From Polyangiaceae bacterium (lineage in GTDB: Bacteria; Myxococcota_A; Polyangia; Polyangiales; Polyangiaceae), in NCBI GenBank assembly GCA_016719945.1, contig JADJYE010000037.1:1-64000 (forward strand): a DNA stretch of 64,000 nucleotides, given 5' to 3'. A program made the position numbers and the translations under genes. The notes under the pieces were generated by a model. It saw nothing but the letters and a program-made list of their open reading frames with translations. It was not told the origin of the DNA and did no database searches. Shown here piece after piece: positions 29,181-37,950 of the stretch (the stretch's first letter is position 1; each line of letters starts with the position of its first letter).

Positions 29181-30844
29181 TTGCCGTGCCCGGGCCCGAG
29201 GATGAGCTCCATCTTGGCGACCGGATCGAAGTTCTCGACGTGAGGCGGGTGGTGGCACTCGGTCACGCAGGACTTCGGCTCGGGCTTGATCGCGATGAGG
29301 CCCTTCTTCTCGGGCTCCTTCGCGTGGAGCGAGCCTGGCCCATGGCACGTCTCGCACTGGACGTTCTTCAGGTCTTGCACGTGCGTGACGCTGCTCCCCC
29401 CCGGCCTATCGTAGCCGGTCACGTGGCAGCTTACGCAGTCGAGGTTGAACTCGACGAACTTCTGCTCGAGCGTCGGGTACGCCTTGGCGTGGTCGGTCTT
29501 GTCCCACACGGCGCGCTCCTCCGCGTGGCAGGTGGTGCACTGCTCGAGGCCAATGTAGCCAGCCTCCCCCTCGGGCACCGGGGGCGGCTTGCGGTCCTTC
29601 AGGGCCACCTTGTTGTGGTCGTTTACGCGGCGGTAGTACGAGAGGATGTCCTCGCCGACCCCGGGGTCGACGCCGAGCTTGTCGCGGATCTCGACGAGGG
29701 CGTACTTGAAGTAGCTGCCTGACGGGGGCGGTTCGGATTTCGCTTCGAGGTCAGCCTTCTCCTTGCGCAGCCGCTCGAGCTCCGAGCGCCGCGCAGCGAG
29801 GTCGTTCTTGTTGACGGCCTTGTCCTTCTCCCAGCCGTTGATGCGTGTCTCGAGGTCGCGGATCTGCCGCGCGAGGCTCACCGTCTGCTCGGCCTTCGCG
29901 ATGCCCCCGCCGTCGGCGAGGCGGATGCGCCCCGTGGAGCCTGCGGGCTCTCGCACGAAGAGGTCGAGCACCGCGACCGTCTGCAGGTGGTTCGACGTCT
30001 CCACGATCACCGTTTCGCCTACGATCGTCGCGGGCTTCGGTTGATCGTTGAGGTCTCCCTTTTCGCTCGGCTTGCCGACGAGCATCACGTCGACGTCCGG
30101 CACCTCGTCGATCAAGCGCAGCGCGTCGCCGCGCTGGATCGCAGCGAGCGCCACGATCACGCGCGCCCCGCCGGCGCGCAGCGACGCGACCTCTCGCTTG
30201 AGGGCGACCGCCGCGGGCTCGATCTCCACGCCCGACGGGGCGCTGGGCCCAGCCTTCGGCTCCGACACGCCCAGGATGCCGATCTTGACTCCGCCTGCGT
30301 CGACGATCTTCGACGAGGAGATGGGAGCGCTGGATTTCAAGTTGGCGCCGAGCAGCGTGATGCCCGAGGCCTGCGACAGCCGAGTGAGCTCGTCGACCCC
30401 GCCCGCGAAGTCGTTCGCGCCCGGGGCCCAGGCGGCGACGCCCAGCCTCTTCGCCGCCTGCGCGAGGGCGTCCGCCTTCCAGCGGGCCTGGGCGCCCTCG
30501 TCGCCCTTGAGGGTGGGATCTTGAAAGAACAGCGGGCCCGCGCCGAGGATGATCGCGTCCTTGACGTTCGCGCGCTCGCTCGCCACCAGCGCGGCGAAGT
30601 GATCGGCCCCGCCGAGCTGGTCCTTGGAGCACCCGCACGGCTCGATCGCCCCCGCGACGTTGCTCATCAAGTAGAGGCGCACCGAAGGCGGAGCGGCCTG
30701 GGGCTCCGGCGCGCTGCTCGCCGCGGGCGGGCCGCCTTGCCCGTTGGTCACCGAGCACGACAAGCCGACCGCGCTGCCGAGAGCGAGGGCGCCCGCGAGG
30801 GCGAGCGTTGGCGCGGCAGAGGACCGCGGACGACGGAGCTCCAT
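29177..30844 (-). CDS. Metallophosphatase-like domain fused to a multihaem cytochrome c
   Basis: The 555-residue product has an N-terminal lipoprotein-like signal (hydrophobic residues, LSCS). Residues about 50-330 follow the 5'-nucleotidase/UshA-like layout but begin with AGAIEPCGCSKDQLGG and lack the usual D-x-H metal site, a variant seen in Deltaproteobacteria. A coiled-coil stretch (about 350-385) leads to a cytochrome domain with three CXXCH haem sites (CTTCH near 29534, CVSCH near 29430, CETCH near 29350) and a CX3CH-like CVTECH near 29260. It should act in the periplasm in electron transfer. The start at 30844 is chosen for its signal peptide; longer upstream frames are antisense to the next gene. 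Confidence 0.85.
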   Translation of the reverse strand: MELRRPRSSAAPTLALAGALALGSAVGLSCSVTNGQGGPPAASSAPEPQAAPPSVRLYLMSNVAGAIEPCGCSKDQLGGADHFAALVASERANVKDAIILGAGPLFFQDPTLKGDEGAQARWKADALAQAAKRLGVAAWAPGANDFAGGVDELTRLSQASGITLLGANLKSSAPISSSKIVDAGGVKIGILGVSEPKAGPSAPSGVEIEPAAVALKREVASLRAGGARVIVALAAIQRGDALRLIDEVPDVDVMLVGKPSEKGDLNDQPKPATIVGETVIVETSNHLQTVAVLDLFVREPAGSTGRIRLADGGGIAKAEQTVSLARQIRDLETRINGWEKDKAVNKNDLAARRSELERLRKEKADLEAKSEPPPSGSYFKYALVEIRDKLGVDPGVGEDILSYYRRVNDHNKVALKDRKPPPVPEGEAGYIGLEQCTTCHAEERAVWDKTDHAKAYPTLEQKFVEFNLDCVSCHVTGYDRPGGSSVTHVQDLKNVQCETCHGPGSLHAKEPEKKGLIAIKPEPKSCVTECHHPPHVENFDPVAKMELILGPGHGK

Positions 30845-30901
30845 CGCACGGGTTCTTAGCACATGGGGCGGCCCTGGCGCCCCCGCGAGGCGGGCGGCGC
30901 G

Positions 30902-33196
30902 ATGCCAATCGACATGGGGCCCGGTCTCGTCGAGACTTGTCGCCGCATGGACGAGGTGCTCGTGGGCCCCGAGACGAAGCGCTCCCTCCCGCCGCCCGCG
31001 GCGCCGGAGGCGAACGACTTCGTGAAGGCGTTGGTCCCCGGTGTGCAGCGCGCTCGGCCGGTCAGGCGGCTCCACGACAAGCTCGCGCGCCTCGATCCTC
31101 GCGCCGAGCTGCTCGATCGCGAGGAGGCCCTCGTCGACGTCTCGAGGTGGGTGCGGGGCGGCGGCGACGTGCCCGCCCTCCCCGGCGCGCAGCCGCTCGA
31201 GAGCGGGCCGATCCGCAGGTTCCGGATGCTCGTCGAGGCGCTCGCCCAGTTCCCCGCGCTCCGCGAGCGCTTCGCGCGGGTCGCTCAGTCGCTGATCGCC
31301 GAGCAGTCCGCCGAGCAGCTCTTCGCGCGACTCGGCATCCCCGGCGATCGCGGCATGCTCACGGAGACCATCGATCGCCTGTCGCGGCGGCTCATGCCCC
31401 AGCCGATCGACGAGCAAGACATCACCCAGCTGGTGGCGCGGATGTTCCCGGCGAGGCGGGACGCGACCTGGCTCTCGTCGCTGCCCCCCGAGGTCGTGGC
31501 CCGGTTCATCGAGCTCTTGAAGAGCCCCGAGCTCGAGGGCGGCGCGTCCGAGGGCCCGCGCGAGAGGCTGCCTTCGCGCGGGGATCTCCCGCTCGGCGCG
31601 ATGCCCTCCACGCCGGACTCCCGCGGCTCGCTGCCGAGCAGCATGCGCACCGCGAGCGTCTTCGTCCCGCTGCGCGCGGCGCTGCTCGACGCGATCCTGC
31701 TGCTCGCGTCGCGCGTGTCGTCCGCCGGCCTCTCTGACGACATCCGGGCGCGGAGCCCGGCCACGCGCTCGCTCAGCGAGTCCCCGTTCTTCCGGCTCCC
31801 CCGCATCATCGACGCGCTGCTCGCGACCCCTCGTCACGACCTCGACGAGATCGCCGCGTGGACCGACGAGGTGAGGCTGCTGGTCGGTGAGTGCCGCGAC
31901 GCCTCCGCCGCGGTGCAAGCGCGGCTCGAGGTCGCGGGCGTCAGCGTCGACGTCGTGTATCGCCTCGAGCTCATCGAGCGCAGCCTGCGGCGGATCGAGC
32001 TGCTGCTCGAGGTGCTCGTGCCGCAGGAGCCCATCCTCCACGCGAAGCGATGCCTGCACATGGTCGCTCTCTTGCTCGAGGAGCGCAGGCGAGATCTGAG
32101 CCTCACGGATATCGTCCGCACCAACACGCGCCTGCTCGCGCGGAAGGTCATCGAGCGCGCCGGTCAGACGGGCGAGCACTACATCACCGCGACGCCGGGA
32201 GAGTTCATCAAGATGTTTTTCTCTGCGGCCGGCGGCGGCATCCTGACCGCCGGCACGGCCGCGGCGAAGACCTTCATCGGCAACCTCCATCGGCCTCCGC
32301 TGCAAGAGGGCCTGCTCGCCGCCACGAACTACGCCGGCAGCTTCATGACGATGCAGCTGCTCGGCTTCACGCTGGCCACGAAGCAGCCGGGCATGACGGG
32401 CGCCGCGCTCGCCGGCGCCCTGAAGGACGGCGGCACCGACTACGAGGCGGTGGTGACCACCATCGCGCGCCTCGCGCGCTCCCAGCTGGCCGCCGCCGCC
32501 GGCAACGTGCTCATGGTCATCCCCGCCTGCTGGGCCGTCGATCGCTACTGGATGGCGACGCGCGGGGTACACTTCCTCGACGCCGCGTACGCAGAGAAGA
32601 CGCTCAAGTCGTTCCACCCCACCCAGAGCGGCACCATCGCTTACGCCGCAATGACCGGCGTCATCCTCTGGTTGTCGAGCTTGGCCGCCGGCTGGCTGGA
32701 GAACTGGGCCGTCTATCGGCGCCTGCCGGAGGCCATCGCCGAGCACCGCGCGCGGAGACTGCTGGGCGCCCGCATCACCGGCTGGGCGTCGCGGTTCTTC
32801 GCGCGCAACATCGCGGGCTTCGGGGGCAACGTCGCGATCGGCTTCATGCTGGGCCTGTTGCCGATCATCGGGGCCTTCGCCGGCGCGCCGCTCGACGTGC
32901 GGCACGTGACCCTGTCGACCGGCAGCCTCACGCTAGCGGTGACGTCGCTCGGCTCGGAGGCGATTTCTGGAGGCCCCTTCAGGGCGGCGGTCCTCGGCAT
33001 CTTCGTCATCCTCGTCTTGAACCTCAGTGTGAGCTTCTCGCTCGCCTTCGGGATGGCCTTGCGCGCCCGCGAGGTCTCGCTCGTGCAAGCGCTCCGCTTG
33101 TTCGTGGCGGTCGTCGTCGGGTTCTTCAAGTCGCCGCTGCGCTTCTTCCTCCCGGTGGGGGAGAAGGGCGCCGCGCCGGCCCACGGCCACCACTGA
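30902..33196 (+). CDS. Gcr/SpecificRecomb (PF10136)-family membrane protein
   Basis: The product of about 764 residues carries the family signature RTNTRLLARKVIERAGQTGEHYIT near the middle (32119-32190) followed by the AAGGGILTAGTA segment. The N-terminal 400 residues are helical and soluble. The C-terminal half has about six membrane segments (from 32210 to 33150). The family is named after a Neisseria 'site-specific recombinase', but the membrane architecture makes a recombinase activity doubtful and there is no mobile element here. The start is uncertain: ATG 30902 leaves room for a promoter, ATG 30863 lies only 18 bases from the divergent gene. DUF2252 follows after 36 bases. Confidence 0.8.
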   Translation: MPIDMGPGLVETCRRMDEVLVGPETKRSLPPPAAPEANDFVKALVPGVQRARPVRRLHDKLARLDPRAELLDREEALVDVSRWVRGGGDVPALPGAQPLESGPIRRFRMLVEALAQFPALRERFARVAQSLIAEQSAEQLFARLGIPGDRGMLTETIDRLSRRLMPQPIDEQDITQLVARMFPARRDATWLSSLPPEVVARFIELLKSPELEGGASEGPRERLPSRGDLPLGAMPSTPDSRGSLPSSMRTASVFVPLRAALLDAILLLASRVSSAGLSDDIRARSPATRSLSESPFFRLPRIIDALLATPRHDLDEIAAWTDEVRLLVGECRDASAAVQARLEVAGVSVDVVYRLELIERSLRRIELLLEVLVPQEPILHAKRCLHMVALLLEERRRDLSLTDIVRTNTRLLARKVIERAGQTGEHYITATPGEFIKMFFSAAGGGILTAGTAAAKTFIGNLHRPPLQEGLLAATNYAGSFMTMQLLGFTLATKQPGMTGAALAGALKDGGTDYEAVVTTIARLARSQLAAAAGNVLMVIPACWAVDRYWMATRGVHFLDAAYAEKTLKSFHPTQSGTIAYAAMTGVILWLSSLAAGWLENWAVYRRLPEAIAEHRARRLLGARITGWASRFFARNIAGFGGNVAIGFMLGLLPIIGAFAGAPLDVRHVTLSTGSLTLAVTSLGSEAISGGPFRAAVLGIFVILVLNLSVSFSLAFGMALRAREVSLVQALRLFVAVVVGFFKSPLRFFLPVGEKGAAPAHGHH

Positions 33197-33232
33197 CGAC
33201 AGCGCCCGAGCGGGGCGCTATCGTGGGGCGCC

Positions 33233-34669
33233 ATGGCCGATGCCAAGACCACCCGAAGCGCCCGGAAGAGAGACTTCTTCGTGCAGCCGCGCAGGCTCGA
33301 GAGCCACGTGTTCGGCGCCTGGGTCCCCTCAGAGGACGTCGTCGCCGCAGGGCGCGCACTGCGAGGCAAGGTGCCCGTCGAGCTCCACGCGCGCCACGCC
33401 CCCTCCACCTCTCGCCCCGATCCGGCCACGCTCGTCGAGGCGACCCAGGAGAAGCGGACCGAGGAGCTCGCGGCGATCCGCGTCGGACGCATGGTGGCTT
33501 CGCCCTTCGCGTTCCTGCGCGGCACGGCCGGCCTGATGGCGGCCGACCTGGTCGGGTCGGCCTCGACAGGGGTGCTCGCGCACATCTGCGGCGACGCACA
33601 CGCCTCGAACTTCGGCTTGTACGCGTCCCCCGAGCGACGGCAGATCCTCGATCTGAACGACTTCGACGAGACCGTGAAGGGCCCGTGGGAGTGGGACCTG
33701 AAGCGCCTCGTCGCGAGCCTCGTCGTCGCCGGCCGAGCCGGCGGGGTCCGCGACGACCTGTGCAGGGTGGCGGCGCGAGACACGGCGCACACCTACCGGG
33801 CGGCCGCGCGTGAGCTCGCGGGCATGTCCGTGATGGAGGCCTACTATCTGACCACCGATCGCTCGACCCTCGAGCACTTCGACATCGAGCAGCTGCACGA
33901 CACGTTCGAGCGGGTGCGCAAGAAGGCGAAGAAGAACACCAGCAAGAAGGTCGCCTCCGAGCTCACGCAGCGCGTCCAGGTGGACGCCTGGCACTTCGTC
34001 GACAAGCCTCCGATCCTCTCGCGCGTCGACGACGTCACGGCGCAGAAGGTGCTCGACGGCCTGGAGAGCTACGCCGAGCACCTCGACGAGGAGCTGCGCT
34101 GGCTCTTGTCGCGCTTCGCCGTGGCCGACGTCGCGCAGCGCATCGTCGGGCTCGGCAGCGTGGGCCTGAAGAGCTACGTCGTGCTGCTCCACGGCAACGG
34201 CGAGGACGCGTTGATCCTCCAGGTGAAGGAGAGCGAGCCCTCGGCGCTCGCGCCGTTCGTTCCGCCGTCCTCGTTCAAGCACGAAGGCGAGCGGATCGTC
34301 CGCGGGCAGCGCTGGATGCAGACCGTCGGCGACGTCCTGCTCGGGTGGACCACCATCGACGATCGGCCCTTCATCGTCCGCCAGTTCCGCGACATGAAGG
34401 GGAGCATCGACCCCGCCGACCTGAAGCCCCACCAGCTCGATGACTACGGCCGCGTGCTCGGCGCGGTGCTCGCGCGCGCCCACGCTCAGTCGGTCGACCC
34501 TCGGCTGCTCTCAGGGTACGTCGACGGCGCGGACGCGGCCGCCGGTGAGGCGTTCGACGACGCGCTCGCGTCGTTCGCGATGGTCTACGCCGATCAGACG
34601 GAGCGCGACCACGCTGTCCTCAAGGCCGCGGTGGACGACGGAAGGATCGCGGCCGTGAGCGGGATCTGA
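33233..34669 (+). CDS. DUF2252 family protein (kinase-like fold)
   Basis: The 478-residue product matches DUF2252 (PF10009): it has HICGDAHASNFG (about residue 122), LNDFDET and GPWEWDLKRLV, which are the diagnostic motifs, and a later Q-F-R-D-MKG segment. The motifs resemble those of aminoglycoside-phosphotransferase-like kinases (H-G-D-x-H-x-x-N, D-F-D), so a phosphotransfer role is plausible but not shown for the family. No signal peptide. It lies 36 bases after the Gcr-family gene and is probably co-transcribed with it. Confidence 0.9.
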   Translation: MADAKTTRSARKRDFFVQPRRLESHVFGAWVPSEDVVAAGRALRGKVPVELHARHAPSTSRPDPATLVEATQEKRTEELAAIRVGRMVASPFAFLRGTAGLMAADLVGSASTGVLAHICGDAHASNFGLYASPERRQILDLNDFDETVKGPWEWDLKRLVASLVVAGRAGGVRDDLCRVAARDTAHTYRAAARELAGMSVMEAYYLTTDRSTLEHFDIEQLHDTFERVRKKAKKNTSKKVASELTQRVQVDAWHFVDKPPILSRVDDVTAQKVLDGLESYAEHLDEELRWLLSRFAVADVAQRIVGLGSVGLKSYVVLLHGNGEDALILQVKESEPSALAPFVPPSSFKHEGERIVRGQRWMQTVGDVLLGWTTIDDRPFIVRQFRDMKGSIDPADLKPHQLDDYGRVLGAVLARAHAQSVDPRLLSGYVDGADAAAGEAFDDALASFAMVYADQTERDHAVLKAAVDDGRIAAVSGI

Positions 34670-34745
34670 GGCGAGCAGCTTCGAAGCAGCGAAGCTGCCA
34701 CGCTGGGGTGGATGTGCTAGGTGCCGCTGTCACCTTCGCATCCCC

Positions 34746-36164
34746 ATGGCCGAGCTCGCAATCCAGACCACCACGAACGTCGTCACGTCAGGCCCGCCGC
34801 ACAAGGCGATCCTCAGACTCGCTCTGCCGACGCTCGTCGCGATGCTCACGCAGAGCTTCGTCAACGAGATCGACCTCATCTTCTTCGCGCACCTGCCCAA
34901 CCCCGAGGGGTCGAACGCTCAGGCGGCGCTCTTCCCGTCGCTCGTCGTGCTGTGGATGTTCGGCGGGTCGCTGTCGGCCATCACCGTCGGCACCCAATCG
35001 ATGACCGCGCGGCGCTTCGCGGAGGGTGACCACCGCGCCGCAGGGGCCGTCATCCTCAACTCGTTCCTCTTCGCTTTGGTCGGCGGGACGCTGTTCTCGC
35101 TCGCCGGCTTCTTCATCATGCCGCTGATCCTCGGCAAGCTGATCGCGACGGATCTGGAGGGCGCGCGCGCCGCCGCCAACGCCTACCTGAGCTTCCGCGT
35201 GTGGGGCGTGCTCAGCATGGCGGCGACCGCCGCGTTCAAGGCCTTCTTCGACGGCATCGGCAAGACGTACGTCCACCTGGTGTCGGCGGTGGTGATGAAC
35301 GTCATCAACGTCGCGCTCTGCGTCGTGCTCATCTTCGGCTACTGGGGGTTCCCTCGCATGGGCATCGCGGGGGCCGGGCTCGCGGGCGTCGTGTCGACCT
35401 ACGTCGGTCTGGGCGTGATGATCATCTACGCCCTCAAGCCCGAGTATCGAAAGAGCTTCCAGCCGTTCGATCTGCGTAAATACGACCCGAAGCTGCTGTG
35501 GAGCATCCTCAAGCTGTCGATCCCTGGCGGGATCGCGACCATCGCCGTGATGACGGGCTTCGCCCTCTTCGCGATGATCGCTGGCAAGCTCGACGACATG
35601 CACCCGAGCCCCAACGGCGAGCCCGTCAACCTGGCGGCCACCTCGGTCATCGTGGGCATCCTCAAGCTCACGTTCACGGCGTGCCTCGCGTTCGGCACGG
35701 CGACGGCGACGCTCGTGTCGCAGTCGCTCGGCGAGAAAGACGGCGCCAAGGCGGCGCGCTTTGGGTGGGCGAGCATCCGCCTCGGTCTGGTCATCTTCGG
35801 GATCGTCGGCGTGCTCGAGGCCGGGCTGGCGCCCTACATCCTCCGGTTCTTCGCCGACAAGAGCGCGGCCGTTCAAGCCACCGCGTATACGCCGCTCGTC
35901 ATCATGGGCCTCGCGACCCCGGTCATCGCGGTCGGGATGATCCTCACGCAGGCGCTCTTCGGAGCCGGCGACGTGAAGTTCGTGATGGTGATCGAGCTCA
36001 TCCTGCACTTCGTGTGTCTGGTGCCGCTCGCGTACGTCCTCGGGGTCACCCTCGACATGGGGATCGTCGGGCTGTTCCTCGCGGCGGTGACCTACATCGT
36101 CGGGCTCGCGATCGGGATGGTCGTGCGCTTCAGGAGCGGCGTCTGGCAGAAGATCAAGGTGTGA
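34746..36164 (+). CDS. MATE-family multidrug/toxin efflux transporter
   Basis: The 472-residue product has twelve predicted membrane helices in two halves and starts with the family pattern ALPTLVAMLTQSFVNEIDLIF. Conserved small and polar residues (GTQSMTARR, FGTATATLVSQSLGEKD) occur at matching places in both halves, as expected for the MATE inverted repeat. It exchanges drugs or metabolites against Na+ or H+ across the inner membrane. Its TGA overlaps the GTG start of the methyltransferase (GTGA), suggesting a coupled pair that could modify and export a compound; this is inference. Confidence 0.92.
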   Translation: MAELAIQTTTNVVTSGPPHKAILRLALPTLVAMLTQSFVNEIDLIFFAHLPNPEGSNAQAALFPSLVVLWMFGGSLSAITVGTQSMTARRFAEGDHRAAGAVILNSFLFALVGGTLFSLAGFFIMPLILGKLIATDLEGARAAANAYLSFRVWGVLSMAATAAFKAFFDGIGKTYVHLVSAVVMNVINVALCVVLIFGYWGFPRMGIAGAGLAGVVSTYVGLGVMIIYALKPEYRKSFQPFDLRKYDPKLLWSILKLSIPGGIATIAVMTGFALFAMIAGKLDDMHPSPNGEPVNLAATSVIVGILKLTFTACLAFGTATATLVSQSLGEKDGAKAARFGWASIRLGLVIFGIVGVLEAGLAPYILRFFADKSAAVQATAYTPLVIMGLATPVIAVGMILTQALFGAGDVKFVMVIELILHFVCLVPLAYVLGVTLDMGIVGLFLAAVTYIVGLAIGMVVRFRSGVWQKIKV

Positions 36165-36898
36165 CGGCCCGCGGGGTCGAGGCGCACCTCGAGCAGGCGT
36201 TTGGCAGGGCCGACGCCCAGCACTTCGCATGGCAGACCCAGCACCCGGTGGTCGGCACAGAGGAGGCGCGGCTCGTGCGAGCGGCGTTCGAGCCTCTCGG
36301 CCGGCGGGTGCTCGACGTGGGCTGCGCAGAGGGCGCCACGCTGCATCACCTGGGCGAGCCCGCACAGGCGATTGGGGTCGACCTGTTCGAGGAGAAGCTC
36401 GCCTTCGCGCGGGAGCGGGTGGCGGGGTGCCGCTTCGTTCAGGGCAGCGCCTACGCCCTGCCGTTCGGGGCGGGCTCCTTCGATCACGCGCTGGTGCGCG
36501 ACGTGCTGCACCACCTCGAGGACCCGGTGCGCGCGCTCCTGGAGATCGCCCGCGTCCTCGAGCCTGGGGGACGGCTCGACGTCCTCGAGCCGTGCCGCAA
36601 CAACCCCTTGGTCGCGGCCCACGCGCTGATGAACGTCGCCGAGCGCGGTGAGCTCCGCTCGACCCCTGCGGCCGTCCGGGCGTGGGTCGAGCGCGCCGGG
36701 ATGCGAGTCGAGCGGGTCGTGAGCTACCAGCCGCTCCCCCTGCACCGCCTGGTGTTCCATCCGTCGTTCGGGCGCCCGAGCCTCGGCGCGAACGCGCTGG
36801 CGCGCGCGGCCGTCGGCTCCGTCGAGAGGCTCGCGGCGCTCGCTATGCCGCGCGCCCTCTGGGCCTATCTCCACGTCCGCGCGACGCGAACCGCCTGA
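36161..36898 (+). CDS. Class I SAM-dependent methyltransferase
   Basis: The 245-residue product starts at a GTG overlapping the MATE stop. It has the Rossmann SAM site: motif I VLDVGCAEGA (about residue 46), an acidic end of strand 2 (GVDLFEEK), GSAYALPF and HALVRDVLHHLED, then LEPGGRLDVLEP. This is the Methyltransf_11 pattern used on small molecules and lipids. The C-terminal 70 residues are helical and not typed. The substrate is unknown. It is convergent with the gene at 36902, with a three-base gap. Confidence 0.88.
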   Translation: MTARGVEAHLEQAFGRADAQHFAWQTQHPVVGTEEARLVRAAFEPLGRRVLDVGCAEGATLHHLGEPAQAIGVDLFEEKLAFARERVAGCRFVQGSAYALPFGAGSFDHALVRDVLHHLEDPVRALLEIARVLEPGGRLDVLEPCRNNPLVAAHALMNVAERGELRSTPAAVRAWVERAGMRVERVVSYQPLPLHRLVFHPSFGRPSLGANALARAAVGSVERLAALAMPRALWAYLHVRATRTA

Positions 36899-36901
36899 GC
36901 G

Positions 36902-37549
36902 TCAGACGCCCAGCTCGCGGACGTGCTCGCGTCGCGCCGTCGGAGGCGCCGCGGCGAGCGCGAGCTCTCCGGCGCGGCGCTCGGCCTCGGGGGTGCCGAA
37001 GTGACGGACGAAATCGTCCTTGTGCAACATGAACTGGTAGTCGGCGAGGTACCCGCGAATATTGCCGCGGCCGAACAGCCGCTCTCGCCGGAAGATCATC
37101 TCCATGTCCTCGAGGTCCTTCTCCTGCTTGAGCGCCGTCATCCGCTGCTCGAGCTTGGGCAGCAGCGGCGAGAAGATCGCCGGCAGCTCGAGGTCGACGA
37201 CGAGGTGGCTGATGGTCCGCTCGCCTGTCGCGTCCGGGTAATAGAACAGCTCGGTCCGCGTGGTGATGAGGTGGTGCACGCTCGGCAGCCACACCGGGAC
37301 GCCGGCGATGTCGTAATTGAGGAAGCGAGCCGGCGGCGCGTATTCGGTGGTGCAGGTCTGGCCAATCCGCACGTGCCCTTGGGTCCACCTCTGGCGGATG
37401 CGGATCGTGCGACCCTGCCGGTGGAGCACCTCGTATTGGGGTGAATACTTGCTGTGCAGGAAGGCGTAGTGCTCGGCGTCGAGGTACGCGGCGACGGCGC
37501 AGCCGAGCGTGGTGTCCATCGAGTAGACGAGCTCGAAGCGGTGCTTCAC
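36902..37549 (-). CDS. Catalytic (START-like) half of a Rieske-type non-haem iron oxygenase
   Basis: The 215-residue product begins at a GTG that overlaps the stop of the Rieske-domain gene (GTGA). Residues 24-32 read DAEHYAFLH, which fits the D-X2-H-X4-H facial triad of mononuclear iron in Rieske oxygenases, and a later LEDMEMIFRRERLFGRG is placed where the last Asp ligand and the active-site helix are expected. The rest shows the alternating strands of a START-like cavity (TTEYAPPARF, ISHLVVDLELP). Joined to the upstream 134-residue Rieske protein it gives about 349 residues, a normal oxygenase length, with about 90 residues between the cluster and the iron site. It may be naturally split or divided by an indel. 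Substrate unknown. Confidence 0.65.
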   Translation of the reverse strand: MKHRFELVYSMDTTLGCAVAAYLDAEHYAFLHSKYSPQYEVLHRQGRTIRIRQRWTQGHVRIGQTCTTEYAPPARFLNYDIAGVPVWLPSVHHLITTRTELFYYPDATGERTISHLVVDLELPAIFSPLLPKLEQRMTALKQEKDLEDMEMIFRRERLFGRGNIRGYLADYQFMLHKDDFVRHFGTPEAERRAGELALAAAPPTARREHVRELGV

Positions 37550-37950
37550 TCGTCGCCTCCGCGCCGAACGGCGCGCCCAGGCAAGAAGTAGAGCCTGTCG
37601 CCTCGCACCTCGTGCGGCAGCGTGGAGAGGCGGTACGCGGGGGCGCGGTCGGGCCGGTAGTGCTCCGAAGGCGTACGCAGCTCGCTCATAATGCGCTCGT
37701 TGGGGTTGTCTTGCAGGGTGCCGTCGGCGAGCGAGAAGAGGTACCCATGCCAGCGGCAGCGCAGCGTGCCCTCGCGCTCGCAGACCTGCCCCTCGGTGAG
37801 ATCCGCCCCCAGGTGCGGGCAGATCTCCGAGTAGACGGAGAGCGCGTCGCCGCGCCGCACGACGACGGCCTTCCTGCCGTCGGACAGCACCTTCACGTTC
37901 ATCCGGCCAGGGACGATCTCGGACAGGTGCATCCAGTCGAGGGGTTGCAT
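37546..37950 (-). CDS. Rieske [2Fe-2S] domain protein
   Basis: The 134-residue product has the Rieske ligands in order: ICPHLGADL (Cys44, His46) and LRCRWHGYLFSL (Cys65, His68), with the usual acidic and Gly-rich surroundings, so it carries a [2Fe-2S] cluster with mixed Cys/His ligation. It could be a stand-alone ferredoxin, but the next gene overlaps by four bases and has an oxygenase iron motif, so it is more likely the N-terminal half of the oxygenase. The ATG at 37950 lies inside the extended 3' end of the guanylyltransferase frame. Confidence 0.85.
   Translation of the reverse strand: MQPLDWMHLSEIVPGRMNVKVLSDGRKAVVVRRGDALSVYSEICPHLGADLTEGQVCEREGTLRCRWHGYLFSLADGTLQDNPNERIMSELRTPSEHYRPDRAPAYRLSTLPHEVRGDRLYFLPGRAVRRGGDE

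Noticed and set aside
29177..32905. A 1242-codon minus-strand open frame including the cytochrome gene
   Set aside because: Its first 687 codons run antisense through the Gcr-family gene, are full of Arg, His and Asp and lack any domain. Only the part from 30844, with a signal peptide, is real.
30902..33196. Site-specific recombinase as a sign of a mobile element
   Set aside because: The product is a multi-span membrane protein of PF10136; there are no attachment sites, integrase motifs or cargo boundaries.
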